A stretch of 64,000 nucleotides of DNA. Origin: Collinsella sp. (GTDB lineage Bacteria; Actinomycetota; Coriobacteriia; Coriobacteriales; Coriobacteriaceae). Shown here piece after piece: positions 1 through 7,888 of the stretch. The position numbers and the translations under genes were made by a program. Numbering within the stretch: the first letter of the stretch is position 1; each line of letters begins with the position of its first letter. The stretch spans positions 1 through 64,000 of the forward strand of contig DXLP01000003.1 in assembly GCA_019414645.1 (NCBI GenBank), in the 5' to 3' direction. Under the pieces are notes generated by a model. It was not told the DNA's origin. It made no database searches and was given only the letters and a program-made list of their open reading frames with translations.

Positions 1-30
1 TGACAGCGGATTGGGTCATATGAGCGAAAG

Positions 31-167
31 CCCGCCAGAGCGAGCAAGGTGCCTTGAAACAAAGCGGCATAGACCTTCTGGTCATGCCGCCCTCTTTGAA
101 TGACAAGTTGTCGCTCTGGTGCCCGCGCAGCGTCGAGCAGTTGCGGCGTTTGGTAAAACGCCGCAAC
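31..167 (-). repeat. Structured 3' element, copy 1 (paired with 3471-3610)
   Basis: This lies directly downstream (minus-strand sense) of the lipoprotein stop codon. Three stems are visible: a hairpin at 140-167 (GTTGCGGCGTTT against its complement), an inner hairpin at 64-90 closing on the loop region GACCTTCTGGTC, and an outer helix pairing 35-43 (CCAGAGCGA) with 111-119 (TCGCTCTGG). The second copy at 3471-3610 keeps the linker and loop sequences but has different bases in the outer and inner stems, which still pair. That pattern points to selection on RNA or DNA secondary structure. Function is unknown; it may be a complex terminator or a small-RNA-like 3' UTR. Confidence 0.6.
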
Positions 168-170
168 GAA

Positions 171-728
171 CTAGCTCAGCATTGCATCCATCATCTCGGA
201 GTTGACGGAGTCGTCGGCAGACCACTCGCCATCGTCGTTGCAGGTGTACTTGAAGATAACCGTGGTCTTCCTGGGCTCGGTGGCCTTGGTCACATCGACC
301 ATAACCTGACCGGCCATCTTGTACAGCTCGTCATCGGAAGGAACCGTGTCAAGCGCAGCGACCTTCTCCTGATACTGGGTGGAGAAGTCCTCGACGATCT
401 TGTTCATAGACTTGCAGGTGATGGAGACCTCGGCGGTCGCGACACCCTTGTCTTCGTCGACCGTCACGTCGCCGATCTTGTAGTCAAAGCCCTCGAGATA
501 GGTCTTGGCATACTCCTTGGGATCGATACCCAGCTGCTCGAACTCGTCGCCCGAAGCCTCCTCCAGACCAGAGAGGAAGTCGTCGCCACCGTTCTTGACC
601 TCGTCAAACTGAGTCGTAAGATCCTCGGTGATGAGCTCCTCAACCGAAGGACCTCCACAGCCGGAAAGCACGACCACACATGCAACCAAGACGGCCATGA
701 GGGGTGCAAGCAGCAGCTTCTTTTTCAT
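171..728 (-). CDS. Secreted lipoprotein of unknown function
   Basis: This is a 185-residue protein with a classic lipoprotein signal: a Lys-rich start (MKKKLLLAP), a hydrophobic core and a lipobox ending LSGC about residue 25. The cysteine should be lipidated and the mature domain tethered outside the membrane. The mature part is acidic (many D/E), carries no recognised catalytic motif and looks like the small DUF5105/DUF4878-type lipoproteins of Firmicutes and Coriobacteriia; that family call is tentative. The start at 728 was chosen because GGGAGGAAC lies just upstream and the signal peptide begins there; a longer reading frame exists upstream but is not credible. The gene stands alone, with a structured repeat right after its stop. 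Confidence 0.8.
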   Translation of the reverse strand: MKKKLLLAPLMAVLVACVVVLSGCGGPSVEELITEDLTTQFDEVKNGGDDFLSGLEEASGDEFEQLGIDPKEYAKTYLEGFDYKIGDVTVDEDKGVATAEVSITCKSMNKIVEDFSTQYQEKVAALDTVPSDDELYKMAGQVMVDVTKATEPRKTTVIFKYTCNDDGEWSADDSVNSEMMDAMLS

Positions 729-964
729 GTTGTTCCTCCCAATGAGCGGCACTGCGCTTCCCAGACGCGGCGCACGTTGTAATAAGTAAGCCCATACTAT
801 CCGCTTATGAACACCCTCGGCAACGCGAAGGCACGGTCGGTTCGTTTTAGCGTCCGAACGGTTTGCAAGCCCGCCCAACGTGCAATAAAACGCTTTCCCG
901 CGGTGCAATAAAAAAGGTGGCCGGAAAACCCGACCACCCTTGCACATCCTTTGGACGCCGCAGT

Positions 965-1501
965 TTACTTGCGGACGACCTTGACGATGGCGTCACCGGC
1001 GGCGACGGCGGACTCTGCCTCAACGGTGAGCTCGACATCGGCAAACTCGGCGGTGTTGGACACGGCCACGACGACGCAGTCCTTGTAACCGGCAGCGGCG
1101 ATCTTGGCGCGGTCGATCTTGAGTATGGGCTGGCCAGCCTTCACAACGTCGTCGGCCTTGACGAAGCCCTCGAAGCCATCGCCGTTCATGTTGACGGTAT
1201 CGACGCCAACGTGCACCAGAACCTCGATGCCGCTATCGGACTGCAAGCCCACGGCGTGACCCATGGTGACGGTCACCTTACCGTCGCAGGGAGCGTAGAC
1301 CAGATCGTCCTCGGGCCACACGGCACAGCCCTTGCCCAGAACCTCGCCACCAAAGACGGGATCGGGCACGTCAGCCATCTTGATGACCTTGCCCTTGACG
1401 GGCGAGCACAGCACGTCGGCGCCAGCAGAAGCAGAGATAGAGGCCGGAGCAGCGGCAGCCGCGGGCTCAGCCTTCTTCTTGAACATGTCAAACAGACCCA
1501 T
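965..1501 (-). CDS. PTS glucose-type EIIA domain protein (stand-alone)
   Basis: This 178-residue cytoplasmic phosphocarrier belongs to the EIIA(Glc)/Crr family. It accepts phosphate from HPr and passes it to a EIIB domain. After a short Ala-rich N-terminus come the family landmarks: the first active-site histidine in GHAVGLQSDSG and the phosphorylated histidine in VLVHVGVDTVNMNG, then GDGFEGFV. The length matches free-standing EIIA (about 160-170 residues). The start is set by AGGAGA ten bases upstream. The gene has its own promoter and no EIIB/EIIC beside it. The beta-glucoside EIIBC at 20834-22282 lacks an EIIA domain, so this protein is a plausible partner; that link is inference. Confidence 0.93.
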   Translation of the reverse strand: MGLFDMFKKKAEPAAAAAPASISASAGADVLCSPVKGKVIKMADVPDPVFGGEVLGKGCAVWPEDDLVYAPCDGKVTVTMGHAVGLQSDSGIEVLVHVGVDTVNMNGDGFEGFVKADDVVKAGQPILKIDRAKIAAAGYKDCVVVAVSNTAEFADVELTVEAESAVAAGDAIVKVVRK

Positions 1502-1550
1502 ACGTTTTCTCCTCTTGATTAAGCGCAACGTTGTGCGCATGCCTACGGTA

Positions 1551-1579
1551 ATTATAGTGCCAAATGGTTCAAATGCTAA
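1551..1579 (-). promoter_or_regulatory. Sigma-70 type promoter for the EIIA gene
   Basis: On the minus strand a perfect TATAAT (1556-1551) is preceded by TTAGCA (1579-1574) at 17-bp spacing. This would start transcription about 40 bases before the EIIA start codon. It was read by eye; the -35 match is 4 of 6. Confidence 0.6.
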
Positions 1580-1840
1580 GGTGGGGACTCGAATCGCGAG
1601 CCCTTCCCGGTAGTGCTCGTGGGACGAGCATCTCCTTTGCATCGCTGGTCGATAAGCCGAGTATCGCCTGTGCACGGGACGGGCAGAAGCGGGCGCGCCA
1701 AACCCGACACTTCTTTTCGCTCTCGAGTCCCGCCGCTGCCCCGTCCCTGACACTTCCTGATACCGACCGAAACGTGCCAAAATAAAACCGTCCCTTTTTG
1801 GTAGGTTTGGCGAGTGTGGATTTTCGGACGCTTAACTAAC

Positions 1841-1910
1841 GAGCGTGGATAATCTCCCACTTTGACTTTGAGGCCGTCACCGAGCCAAAAACGGGAGATT
1901 ATCCACGTTC
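1841..1910. repeat. Inverted repeat A1, upstream of fic
   Basis: An 18-bp arm at 1841-1858 (GAGCGTGGATAATCTCCC) pairs with 1893-1910 across a 34-base loop, with one mismatch. The same element recurs at 3283-3346 on the other side of the Fic gene. The rest of the 1502-2083 gap holds the EIIA promoter, this repeat and the fic operator region; 1600-1830 shows nothing recognisable. Confidence 0.85.
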
Positions 1911-1954
1911 ATTTTGGATGACCCCCTCGTACCAAGCCGAGCTCCATGGTCAAG

Positions 1955-2053
1955 TAATAACGACTTCTCATCATTAGATTGTTTACATCAATTCTAATAA
2001 CTATTTAATCCCTAAACTCGTTATTAGAATTGATATGATTAGCTTAATAACGA
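1955..2053 (+). promoter_or_regulatory. Operator-rich AT-rich promoter region of fic
   Basis: Nine-base motifs TAATAACGA occur at 1955-1963 and 2045-2053, with the reverse form TCGTTATTA at 2018-2026. A larger palindrome pairs 1988-2001 (TCAATTCTAATAAC) with 2020-2033. This is typical of a binding region for a dimeric regulator, perhaps the C-terminal winged-helix part of the Fic protein itself. The region is much more AT-rich than its surroundings. Confidence 0.55.
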
Positions 2054-2083
2054 GTTTCCGGCACTAAAGATATGGAGGGCGCG

Positions 2084-3256
2084 ATGCAAATCGAGGAGAA
2101 CGGCCAGGGAACGCTCCGCAATAATCTATCGGGGAAATTGGCTTACTATTCGTTTTTTCCAACGCCCTTGCAATCATTGAGGCAGCTAAACCTCACCGAG
2201 GAAACCTATCGCACGCTTTCCGCATGCTCACGAAAGCTTGGAGAGCTTGAAGGCATGCTCTACTTTGTTCCCAACGCCGACATGTATCTGACAATGTACG
2301 TGCGCAAAGAAGCACTCCTTTCTTCGCAAATTGAGGGAACCCAGTGCACGTTTGACGACCTACTTAGTCCATCGCAAACACAACTCCATCATAAAGATGT
2401 CGCAGACGTCGTGAATTACGTCCGTGCTGTCGACCGCGGCGTAGAACTGCTCAAAAAGATGCCCTTGTGCACGAGACTTCTTAGGCAAGTTCATGCGGTC
2501 CTGCTGGACGGAGTGCGCGGAACGGAGAAGAATCCAGGCGAGCTGCGCTCCTCACAAAACTGGATTGGCCCCTCAGGCTGCACCATTGCAACCGCATCGT
2601 TTGTCCCTCCAAACATTGAAGATTTGAGTAACACGCTCCAGGACCTCGAACGCTTTATCAATGAGCCTCAAGTCGAAATGGATCCGATTGTGCGGGCGGC
2701 GCTCGTCCATTACCAATTTGAAACTGCCCATCCATTCCTAGACGGAAACGGTCGCCTGGGCAGGCTTCTCATTACACTTATGCTCATCAATGATGGCGTT
2801 CTTCATTCTTGCTTGTTCTATCCATCGTTCCAGTTCAAGAAAAACCGAAGCGAGTACTACCGGCAACTCACATCCGTAAGGGAGAGAGGCACTTACGAGG
2901 AATGGATAGAGTTTTTCTGCAACAGTCTTCTCGAGAGTGCGAAGGACTCGGTAGGGTCTTTAAAAAACCTTGTTGACCTCCATAACCGTTCCACAGCAAC
3001 CATTACCGAAAATCTCGGAAGGACTGCTGCAAACGGGCAAAGGCTGTTGGGCATTCTTGAAGAGCACCCCATCGTCGACACCGCATTCATCGCTGCCCAA
3101 CTCGATATCGGCAGGAGTACCGCGAGCTCGCTCGTCAAATCATTTGAAGAATTGGGTATCCTCCGTCCGCTCGACGAGTCAAGACAGAGATACCGGCAGT
3201 ACGGGTATGAAGAGTATCTTTCGATTCTCAGGGAAGACGCCGAGCCGATTAGATAG
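2084..3256 (+). CDS. Fic/DOC family protein (probable AMP-transferase)
   Basis: This 390-residue protein has the full Fic core motif HPFLDGNGRLGR about residue 215, which binds ATP and catalyses transfer of AMP (or a related group) to hydroxyl side chains of target proteins. An N-terminal inhibitory-type motif, SSQIEGT, sits near residue 84, as in self-inhibited class II Fic enzymes. A winged-helix-like C-terminus (RSTASSLVKSFEELGIL) suggests DNA binding and possible autoregulation. The start at 2084 follows GGAGGGCGCG; an ATG 12 bases upstream lacks an SD. No antitoxin-like small ORF is adjacent. The gene has an AT-rich upstream region and is flanked by two copies of one palindrome, hinting at acquisition as a unit. 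Confidence 0.92.
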   Translation: MQIEENGQGTLRNNLSGKLAYYSFFPTPLQSLRQLNLTEETYRTLSACSRKLGELEGMLYFVPNADMYLTMYVRKEALLSSQIEGTQCTFDDLLSPSQTQLHHKDVADVVNYVRAVDRGVELLKKMPLCTRLLRQVHAVLLDGVRGTEKNPGELRSSQNWIGPSGCTIATASFVPPNIEDLSNTLQDLERFINEPQVEMDPIVRAALVHYQFETAHPFLDGNGRLGRLLITLMLINDGVLHSCLFYPSFQFKKNRSEYYRQLTSVRERGTYEEWIEFFCNSLLESAKDSVGSLKNLVDLHNRSTATITENLGRTAANGQRLLGILEEHPIVDTAFIAAQLDIGRSTASSLVKSFEELGILRPLDESRQRYRQYGYEEYLSILREDAEPIR

Positions 3257-3282
3257 GCATCGCAGCCCAGGCAAATTAAAGC

Positions 3283-3346
3283 GAGCGTGGATAATCTCCC
3301 ACTTTGAGCCCGCACACAGGCCAAAAACGGGAGATTATCCACGCTC
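3283..3346. repeat. Inverted repeat A2, downstream of fic
   Basis: Perfect 18-bp arms at 3283-3300 and 3329-3346 have the same sequence as repeat A1 (1841-1910) and a related loop (CCAAAAAC shared). It begins 26 bases after the fic stop codon and is not followed by a T-run, so it is not a standard terminator. Confidence 0.85.
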
Positions 3347-3355
3347 ATTCCTGAG

Positions 3356-3384
3356 TAGTCATTTATGAACGTCCCCAATGACTA
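3356..3384 (+). repeat. 29-nt palindromic element E, copy 1
   Basis: TAGTCAT at 3356-3362 pairs with ATGACTA at 3378-3384 around a loop containing GAACGTCCCC. Further copies lie at 31777-31805, 40293-40321 and 43802-43830, with a truncated one at 7889-7912. Here it stands 100 bases after the fic stop, in the same orientation relative to the gene as the other copies are to theirs. Confidence 0.8.
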
Positions 3385-3470
3385 GTCCGGCAACGCCGAT
3401 GTTTCGGCAACGACAGCGAGCGAGCCGCATTCGGAGCAAGACGACGCCGCAGGTAGAGAACGGACAGCGA

Positions 3471-3610
3471 GCGGGTCGCATTTGAGGCAAGGTGACGTGA
3501 AACGAAAGGGCGCTGACCTTCTGGTCGCGCCCTTGAAGTTGAACGTCAGATTGTCCAAATGCGGCCCGCGCAGCGTCGAGCAGTTACGGCGTTTGGTAAA
3601 ACGCCGTAAC
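3471..3610 (-). repeat. Structured 3' element, copy 2, abutting pyrE stop
   Basis: This is homologous to 31-167. The hairpin at 3583-3610 starts at the last base of the pyrE stop codon. The inner hairpin is 3508-3532 (GGGCGC/GCGCCC closing GACCTTCTGGTC). The outer helix pairs 3471-3483 with 3557-3569. Stem bases differ from copy 1 yet remain complementary, while GCAGCGTCGAGCAGTT and the tetraloop region are unchanged. The rest of the 3257-3609 gap holds repeats A2 and E plus about 80 bases with no clear signal. Confidence 0.6.
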
Positions 3611-4290
3611 TAACGTGCTCCGTACTGCTCGTAGTAGGCGTCGATGGCGGTCTTGAGCTCGTCATCGATGACGACCTTGCCGTCGATCTCGTGGTTATAG
3701 AGGGTCTCGACGACCTCGGCCATGGAGACGATGCTCGCGACGGGGAAACCGTACTTGGCCTCGATCTCCTTCTGGGCGGTGGTCACGCCACCCTTGCCGA
3801 CCTCCATGCGGTTGAGGGACACGATCAGGCCCTTAATCTCGACATCGGCAGCAGCCTTGACCTTGGGATAGGTCTCGTCGATGGACTTACCGCTGGTGGT
3901 GACGTCCTCGACCATGACCACGCGGTCGCCGTCCTGGGGCTCATAGCCCAGCAGGTTACCCTTGTCGGCGCCGTGGTCCTTGGCCTCCTTGCGGTCGCAG
4001 CAGTACTTGACCTCCTTGCCGTACAGCTCGTGGTAGGCAATTGCGGTCACGACGGCCAGCGGAATACCCTTGTAGGCCGGTCCAAACAGCACATCAAAGT
4101 CGTCGCCAAAGTTATCGTGGATGGCTTGGGCGTAATACTCGCCCAGCTTCTTGAGCTGATAGCCCGTCACGTAAGCGCCGGCGTTCATAAAGAACGGGGA
4201 CTGACGGCCGCTCTTGAGCGTAAAGCTGCCGAACTTAAGAACGTCGGACTCGACCATAAACTTGATGAACTCTTGCTTGTAAGCCTCCAT
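3610..4290 (-). CDS. pyrE: Orotate phosphoribosyltransferase
   Basis: This 226-residue cytosolic enzyme of de novo pyrimidine synthesis makes orotidine 5'-phosphate from orotate and PRPP. The PRPP-binding motif VVMVEDVTTSGKS is intact near residues 123-135, and the N-terminal FTLKSGRQSPFFMNAG stretch is typical of the family. The length fits the PyrE family (about 210-230). The start follows GAGAGGAGCCCGC. It stands alone, with no other pyr genes in the window. The stop codon overlaps the first base of a structured repeat. Confidence 0.95.
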   Translation of the reverse strand: MEAYKQEFIKFMVESDVLKFGSFTLKSGRQSPFFMNAGAYVTGYQLKKLGEYYAQAIHDNFGDDFDVLFGPAYKGIPLAVVTAIAYHELYGKEVKYCCDRKEAKDHGADKGNLLGYEPQDGDRVVMVEDVTTSGKSIDETYPKVKAAADVEIKGLIVSLNRMEVGKGGVTTAQKEIEAKYGFPVASIVSMAEVVETLYNHEIDGKVVIDDELKTAIDAYYEQYGAR

Positions 4291-4416
4291 GCGGGCTCCT
4301 CTCGTAATCGCGTACGTGCCTTCCAGTTTAGCGCAGGCGAAGCGTCGATGCGGGCGCGCTTTGGGGCCACGGCATTCTGTAAAGGCTTTGTCAGGGGAAA
4401 TGGTTTTCCGAACAAT

Positions 4417-4449
4417 GGGGTTGACATGTCAAACCCCCTCATCAAGAAT
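4417..4449 (+). promoter_or_regulatory. Probable mgtA promoter within a 10-bp palindrome
   Basis: TTGACA (4421-4426) is followed after 17 bases by AAGAAT (4444-4449). The -35 box sits inside an almost perfect palindrome at 4417-4437 (GGGGTTGACA...TGTCAAACCCC), which could be an operator. The transcript would carry a leader of roughly 270 bases before mgtA. Confidence 0.5.
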
Positions 4450-4516
4450 ACGGGCGGATTAAAAAGGGGTACGAGATACCCAAAGCGCGCTGCGCTCAGC
4501 CTTTAGGAGGTGTGCC

Positions 4517-4588
4517 ATGGAAGGCAGTCCTAGTCGAAAAACCTGCATGTCGCCCTCGGCACGCCGCGAGGACTCCGCACACGCATAA
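4517..4588 (+). CDS. 23-residue leader ORF upstream of mgtA
   Basis: An ATG at 4517 sits six bases after a perfect AGGAGG (4505-4510) and opens a 23-codon frame, MEGSPSRKTCMSPSARREDSAHA, ending in TAA. It lies in the long mgtA leader, ahead of a hairpin. In enterobacteria mgtA is controlled by a Pro/acidic leader peptide (MgtL) whose translation senses Mg2+ and proline. This ORF is similar in length and position but not in sequence, so a leader-peptide role is inference. Confidence 0.45.
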   Translation: MEGSPSRKTCMSPSARREDSAHA

Positions 4589-4614
4589 ACGCCACCGGCA
4601 GATCGCCAAAACCA

Positions 4615-4642
4615 CCACAAAGGCGCGCTGCACCCTTTGTGG
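4615..4642 (+). promoter_or_regulatory. Hairpin in the mgtA leader
   Basis: CCACAAAGG (4615-4623) pairs perfectly with CCTTTGTGG (4634-4642) across a ten-base loop. It begins 27 bases after the leader-ORF stop. A T-run (4676-4681) follows some 35 bases later, so it is not a textbook terminator, but it could form part of an attenuator or Rho-access switch. Confidence 0.4.
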
Positions 4643-4727
4643 GCTCAAGAGCTTGACGTGAGCGACATCTAGGTTTTTTGAAGCAAATACGACACGTACG
4701 CTAACTCCCCTCAACAAGGAGGACCCT

Positions 4728-7496
4728 ATGCTGATGCTCAAAACCGTCACGGTACTCGAAGCCATCTCCAAGCGCCGCCGCACGGCGCGCCCTGCCGCTC
4801 ATACCGGCCTATCCAAGAACACCATATTCGCCGCCACCCATAGTGCCGAGGACGCCCTCGTACTGCTTGACGCCACGGCAAACGGCCTCACCGTCGAGCA
4901 GGCAACTGAGCGCCTGAACGCCGTCGGCCCCAACACCATCGAGGCAACGACCAAAACGCTCGCCCGCCGCATCGCCGACGCGTTCATCGATCCCTTCGCC
5001 GGCATCCTCGCCGCGCTCGCGCTGGTCTCGCTCTACATCGACGTGCTCGCCGTACCCGAGCCGCAGCGCGACCCCTCCACGGTCATCGTCATCGGCATCA
5101 TGCTGCTGGTATCGGGCGGTATGAAGTTTATCCAGGAAGCCCGCAGCGGCAATGCGGCCGAGGCCCTCAAGGACCTGGTCTCCAACACTTGCACCGCCCT
5201 GCGCGACGGCGAGCGCATCGAGATCCCCTTCGACGAGCTCGTCCCCGGCGATGTAATCCGTCTCTCTGCCGGCGATATGGTGCCAGCAGACGCCCGCATC
5301 ATCACCGCGCGCGACCTGTTTGTGATCGAGTCCGCACTCACCGGCGAGAGCGAGGCCGTCGAGAAGACCACCGCCGTCACCGTCGTCGAGGGCGCCGACG
5401 GCTCCGCACTGCCACTCTCTGCCTGCAAGAACATCGTCTTTACCGGCACCTCCGTGCAAAACGGCGCCGCCATGGCGCTTGTCGTTGCCACCGGCTCGGA
5501 CACCTACCTGGGCGGCATCGCCAAGATGCTCAACGGGCGCGGCGAAAAAAGCGCGTTTGACCGCGGCGTCTCGAGCGTCTCCATGCTGCTGGTGCGCCTG
5601 ATGCTCGTTATGGCGCCGGCCGTCTTTGCCATCAACGCCGCCACCAAGGGCAACGTCATCGACGCGCTGCTGTTCGCCACGAGCGTGGCCGTGGGCATCA
5701 CGCCGCAGATGCTTCCCGTCATCGTGACCACGAGCCTGTCGCAGGGCGCCAAGGACCTCGCCCGTCGCCAGGTTATCGTCAAGGAGCTGCCGGCGATTCA
5801 AAACCTCGGAGCGATGGACGTCCTGTGCTGCGACAAGACCGGCACCCTCACCGAAGACCGCATCGTGCTCGAGCGCTACCTCAACACCGATGGCAACGAG
5901 GACGCGCGCGTGCTGCGCCATGCGTTTTTGAACAGCTTCTTCCAGACCGGCCTCAAAAATCTTATCGACCTGGCCGTAATCGACCGTGCCGATGTGACAC
6001 CCTCGACCGTCGCACCCGATTCCATGCTGGGCCAGAGCCTGCGCGACCGCTACACCAAGGTCGACGAGGTTCCCTTCGATTTCTCGCGCCGTCGCCTGAG
6101 CGTAGTTGTCTCCGACGCCCAAGGCAAAACCCAGATGGTTACCAAGGGAGCTGCCGAGGAAATGCTCGAGATCTGCTCTTTTGTCGAGGTCAACGGTATC
6201 GCCCGGCCGCTCGCCGAAGACAAGCTCGCCCAGATTCGCAAGCAGGTCGCCAATCTTAACGCCGAGGGCCTGCGCGTGATTGCCGTGGCGCAGAAGACCG
6301 ATCCGCGCTGCGTGGGCGAGTTTGGCATCGCCGACGAGTGCGACATGGTGCTGATGGGCTTTTTGGCCTTCCTCGATCCGCCCAAAGCAAGTGCCGCGGG
6401 CGCCGTCGCCACGCTCGAGGCCAAAGGCGTGGCGGTCAAGGTCCTGACCGGCGACAACGACCGCGTCCCCGCCACCGTCTGCGAGCAGATTGGCATCGAC
6501 GCGAGCAACGTCTTACTGGGCTCCGAGATCGATGCACTCGACGACACCGAGCTTGCCGAGCGCGCCGAGAAAACCCACCTCTTCGCCAAGCTCTCGCCGC
6601 TGCAGAAGGCGCGCCTGGTGCGCGTCATGCGCGAGCTGCTCGGCCACACCGTGGGCTTTATGGGCGACGGCATCAACGACGCCGCCGCCATGCGTGCGAG
6701 CGATTGCGGCATCTCGGTCGATTCGGCCGTCGACATTGCCAAGGAATCCGCCGATATCATCTTGCTTCAGAAGGACCTGGGCGTGCTCGAGCGCGGCATC
6801 ATCGAAGGCCGCCGCACCTACGGCAACCTGCTCAAGTACCTCAAGACCACAGTGAGCTCCAACTTTGGCAACGTGCTGCCCGTGACCGTCGCGAGCCTGT
6901 TCTTGCCGTTTTTGCCCATGAGCGCCCTGCAGCTGGTGCTGCTGTCGCTGGTCTACGAGATCGTGTGCATCGCGCTACCGTGGGACACCGTCGATGACGC
7001 CTGGACCGCCCGTCCGCGTGCCTGGGACGCCGCGTCCATCAAGGGCTTTATGCTCGAGCTGGGCCCCGTGAGCTCGCTGTTTGATATCGTGACCTTCGCC
7101 GCGCTCTACTTTGTGGTGTGCCCCGCCGCCGTAGGCGCGAGCTGGTCCGAGCTTGCCGCAGCGAGCGACGCCGCGGGCATGGCGGCCTTTGCGGCGCTCT
7201 TCCAGAGCGGCTGGTTTGTCGAGTCCATGTGGTCGCAGACGCTCGTGATCCACATGCTGCGCTCCCCGCGCCTGCCGAGCCCGCGTGACCACGCCGCGCC
7301 CGCGCTGTGCGCTCTCACCGTGCTGGGCCTGGCGCTCGTCACCTGGCTGCCGGCAAGCCCCATCGCCGATGCACTCGGCCTCATGACGCTACCCGCGAGC
7401 TTTTTCGCGCTGCTCATCGGCATCGTTACCGCCTATATCGCGCTCACCCAGCTGGCAAAGCGCCGCTACATCGTCCGCCACGGCGAGCTGCTGTAG
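4728..7496 (+). CDS. mgtA: Magnesium-translocating P-type ATPase (P3B)
   Basis: This 922-residue membrane pump couples ATP hydrolysis to Mg2+ uptake. All P-type landmarks are present: TGES in the actuator loop near residue 205, the phosphorylated aspartate in DKTGTLTE near residue 368, and GDGINDAAAM near 646. The N-terminal cation-ATPase domain (LTVEQATERLNAVGPN) and the C-terminal transmembrane block match MgtA/MgtB, and the length is typical (about 900). AAGGAGGACCC precedes the start. A long leader with its own small ORF and hairpin suggests control by Mg2+ at the RNA level. A second Mg2+ module (NRMT-like and MgtE-like) lies at 28367-31482. Confidence 0.94.
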   Translation: MLMLKTVTVLEAISKRRRTARPAAHTGLSKNTIFAATHSAEDALVLLDATANGLTVEQATERLNAVGPNTIEATTKTLARRIADAFIDPFAGILAALALVSLYIDVLAVPEPQRDPSTVIVIGIMLLVSGGMKFIQEARSGNAAEALKDLVSNTCTALRDGERIEIPFDELVPGDVIRLSAGDMVPADARIITARDLFVIESALTGESEAVEKTTAVTVVEGADGSALPLSACKNIVFTGTSVQNGAAMALVVATGSDTYLGGIAKMLNGRGEKSAFDRGVSSVSMLLVRLMLVMAPAVFAINAATKGNVIDALLFATSVAVGITPQMLPVIVTTSLSQGAKDLARRQVIVKELPAIQNLGAMDVLCCDKTGTLTEDRIVLERYLNTDGNEDARVLRHAFLNSFFQTGLKNLIDLAVIDRADVTPSTVAPDSMLGQSLRDRYTKVDEVPFDFSRRRLSVVVSDAQGKTQMVTKGAAEEMLEICSFVEVNGIARPLAEDKLAQIRKQVANLNAEGLRVIAVAQKTDPRCVGEFGIADECDMVLMGFLAFLDPPKASAAGAVATLEAKGVAVKVLTGDNDRVPATVCEQIGIDASNVLLGSEIDALDDTELAERAEKTHLFAKLSPLQKARLVRVMRELLGHTVGFMGDGINDAAAMRASDCGISVDSAVDIAKESADIILLQKDLGVLERGIIEGRRTYGNLLKYLKTTVSSNFGNVLPVTVASLFLPFLPMSALQLVLLSLVYEIVCIALPWDTVDDAWTARPRAWDAASIKGFMLELGPVSSLFDIVTFAALYFVVCPAAVGASWSELAAASDAAGMAAFAALFQSGWFVESMWSQTLVIHMLRSPRLPSPRDHAAPALCALTVLGLALVTWLPASPIADALGLMTLPASFFALLIGIVTAYIALTQLAKRRYIVRHGELL

Positions 7497-7597
7497 CAAG
7501 CAGGTGGAAAACACCCTGCCAGCTGCCGTTACCGCTACCGCAGCTGCCGACGCCGTTGCCGTTGCCCCTGCCGCCGCCGCAGTCTATCCCCTCAGCA

Positions 7598-7662
7598 GTT
7601 GCGGTGGAATAGTTCCTGTTTAAAGCCCCATGACTTTAATTTAGGGACTATTCCACCGCAAC
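7598..7662. repeat. Inverted repeat B after mgtA
   Basis: A 19-bp arm at 7598-7616 (GTTGCGGTGGAATAGTTCC) pairs with 7644-7662, one mismatch, loop of 27 bases. There is no T-run on either side, so it is not a simple terminator. The 7497-8031 gap holds this repeat, the LuxR fragment and a truncated element E. Confidence 0.85.
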
Positions 7663-7677
7663 CTATTGGGGGATTAG

Positions 7678-7845
7678 CTAGTCATTTGGTGTCCAGGACC
7701 AGAAGAAGTTGATAAGGGCCACACGTGAGGTGGTGCCGGTCTTTTTGTTGATCGAGGAAATGTGACGGTTGAGCGTTGAGCGCGAAATCGGAACATACGG
7801 GTGCAAAATCCCCACCAAGATCGTCGGTAGCAAGTGCCAGTCCAT
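7678..7845 (-). pseudogene. C-terminal fragment of a LuxR-family regulator
   Basis: A 55-codon open stretch on the minus strand encodes a LuxR-type helix-turn-helix tail: PYVPISRSTLNRHISSINKK followed by TGTTSRVALINFFWS, ending at TAG (7680-7678). The recognition-helix pattern S-T-x-N-x-H and K-T-G-x-x-x-R are typical of GerE/LuxR domains. Reading upstream in frame, a TGA occurs 6 bases before the ATG, with no SD and no receiver or sensor part. It therefore looks like the remnant of a larger gene cut off close to the truncated element E at 7889-7912. A longer ORF in another frame over the same bases looks spurious. Confidence 0.6.
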
Positions 7846-7888
7846 CCCACATCACGACATCATCGGCTCGTCGCCCCAATTGCCCCAG

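Noticed and set aside
1572..1620. GGTGGGGACTCGAATCGCGAG as the 3' end of a tRNA
   Set aside because: The T-loop-like string is not accompanied by acceptor, anticodon or D arms on either side.
2084..3256. The Fic gene as part of a toxin-antitoxin pair
   Set aside because: No small antitoxin frame lies next to it, and the inhibitory-type motif is within the protein itself, as in class II Fic.
4500..4727. An M-box (ykoK) Mg2+ riboswitch before mgtA
   Set aside because: TTAGGAGG superficially recalls the M-box start, but the other conserved blocks could not be found in order; the segment is better explained by an SD and a short ORF.
4809..6122. Long minus-strand ORF (437 codons) inside mgtA
   Set aside because: It is a shadow of the mgtA coding frame in GC-rich DNA; the predicted protein is a low-complexity His/Gly/Asp mixture.
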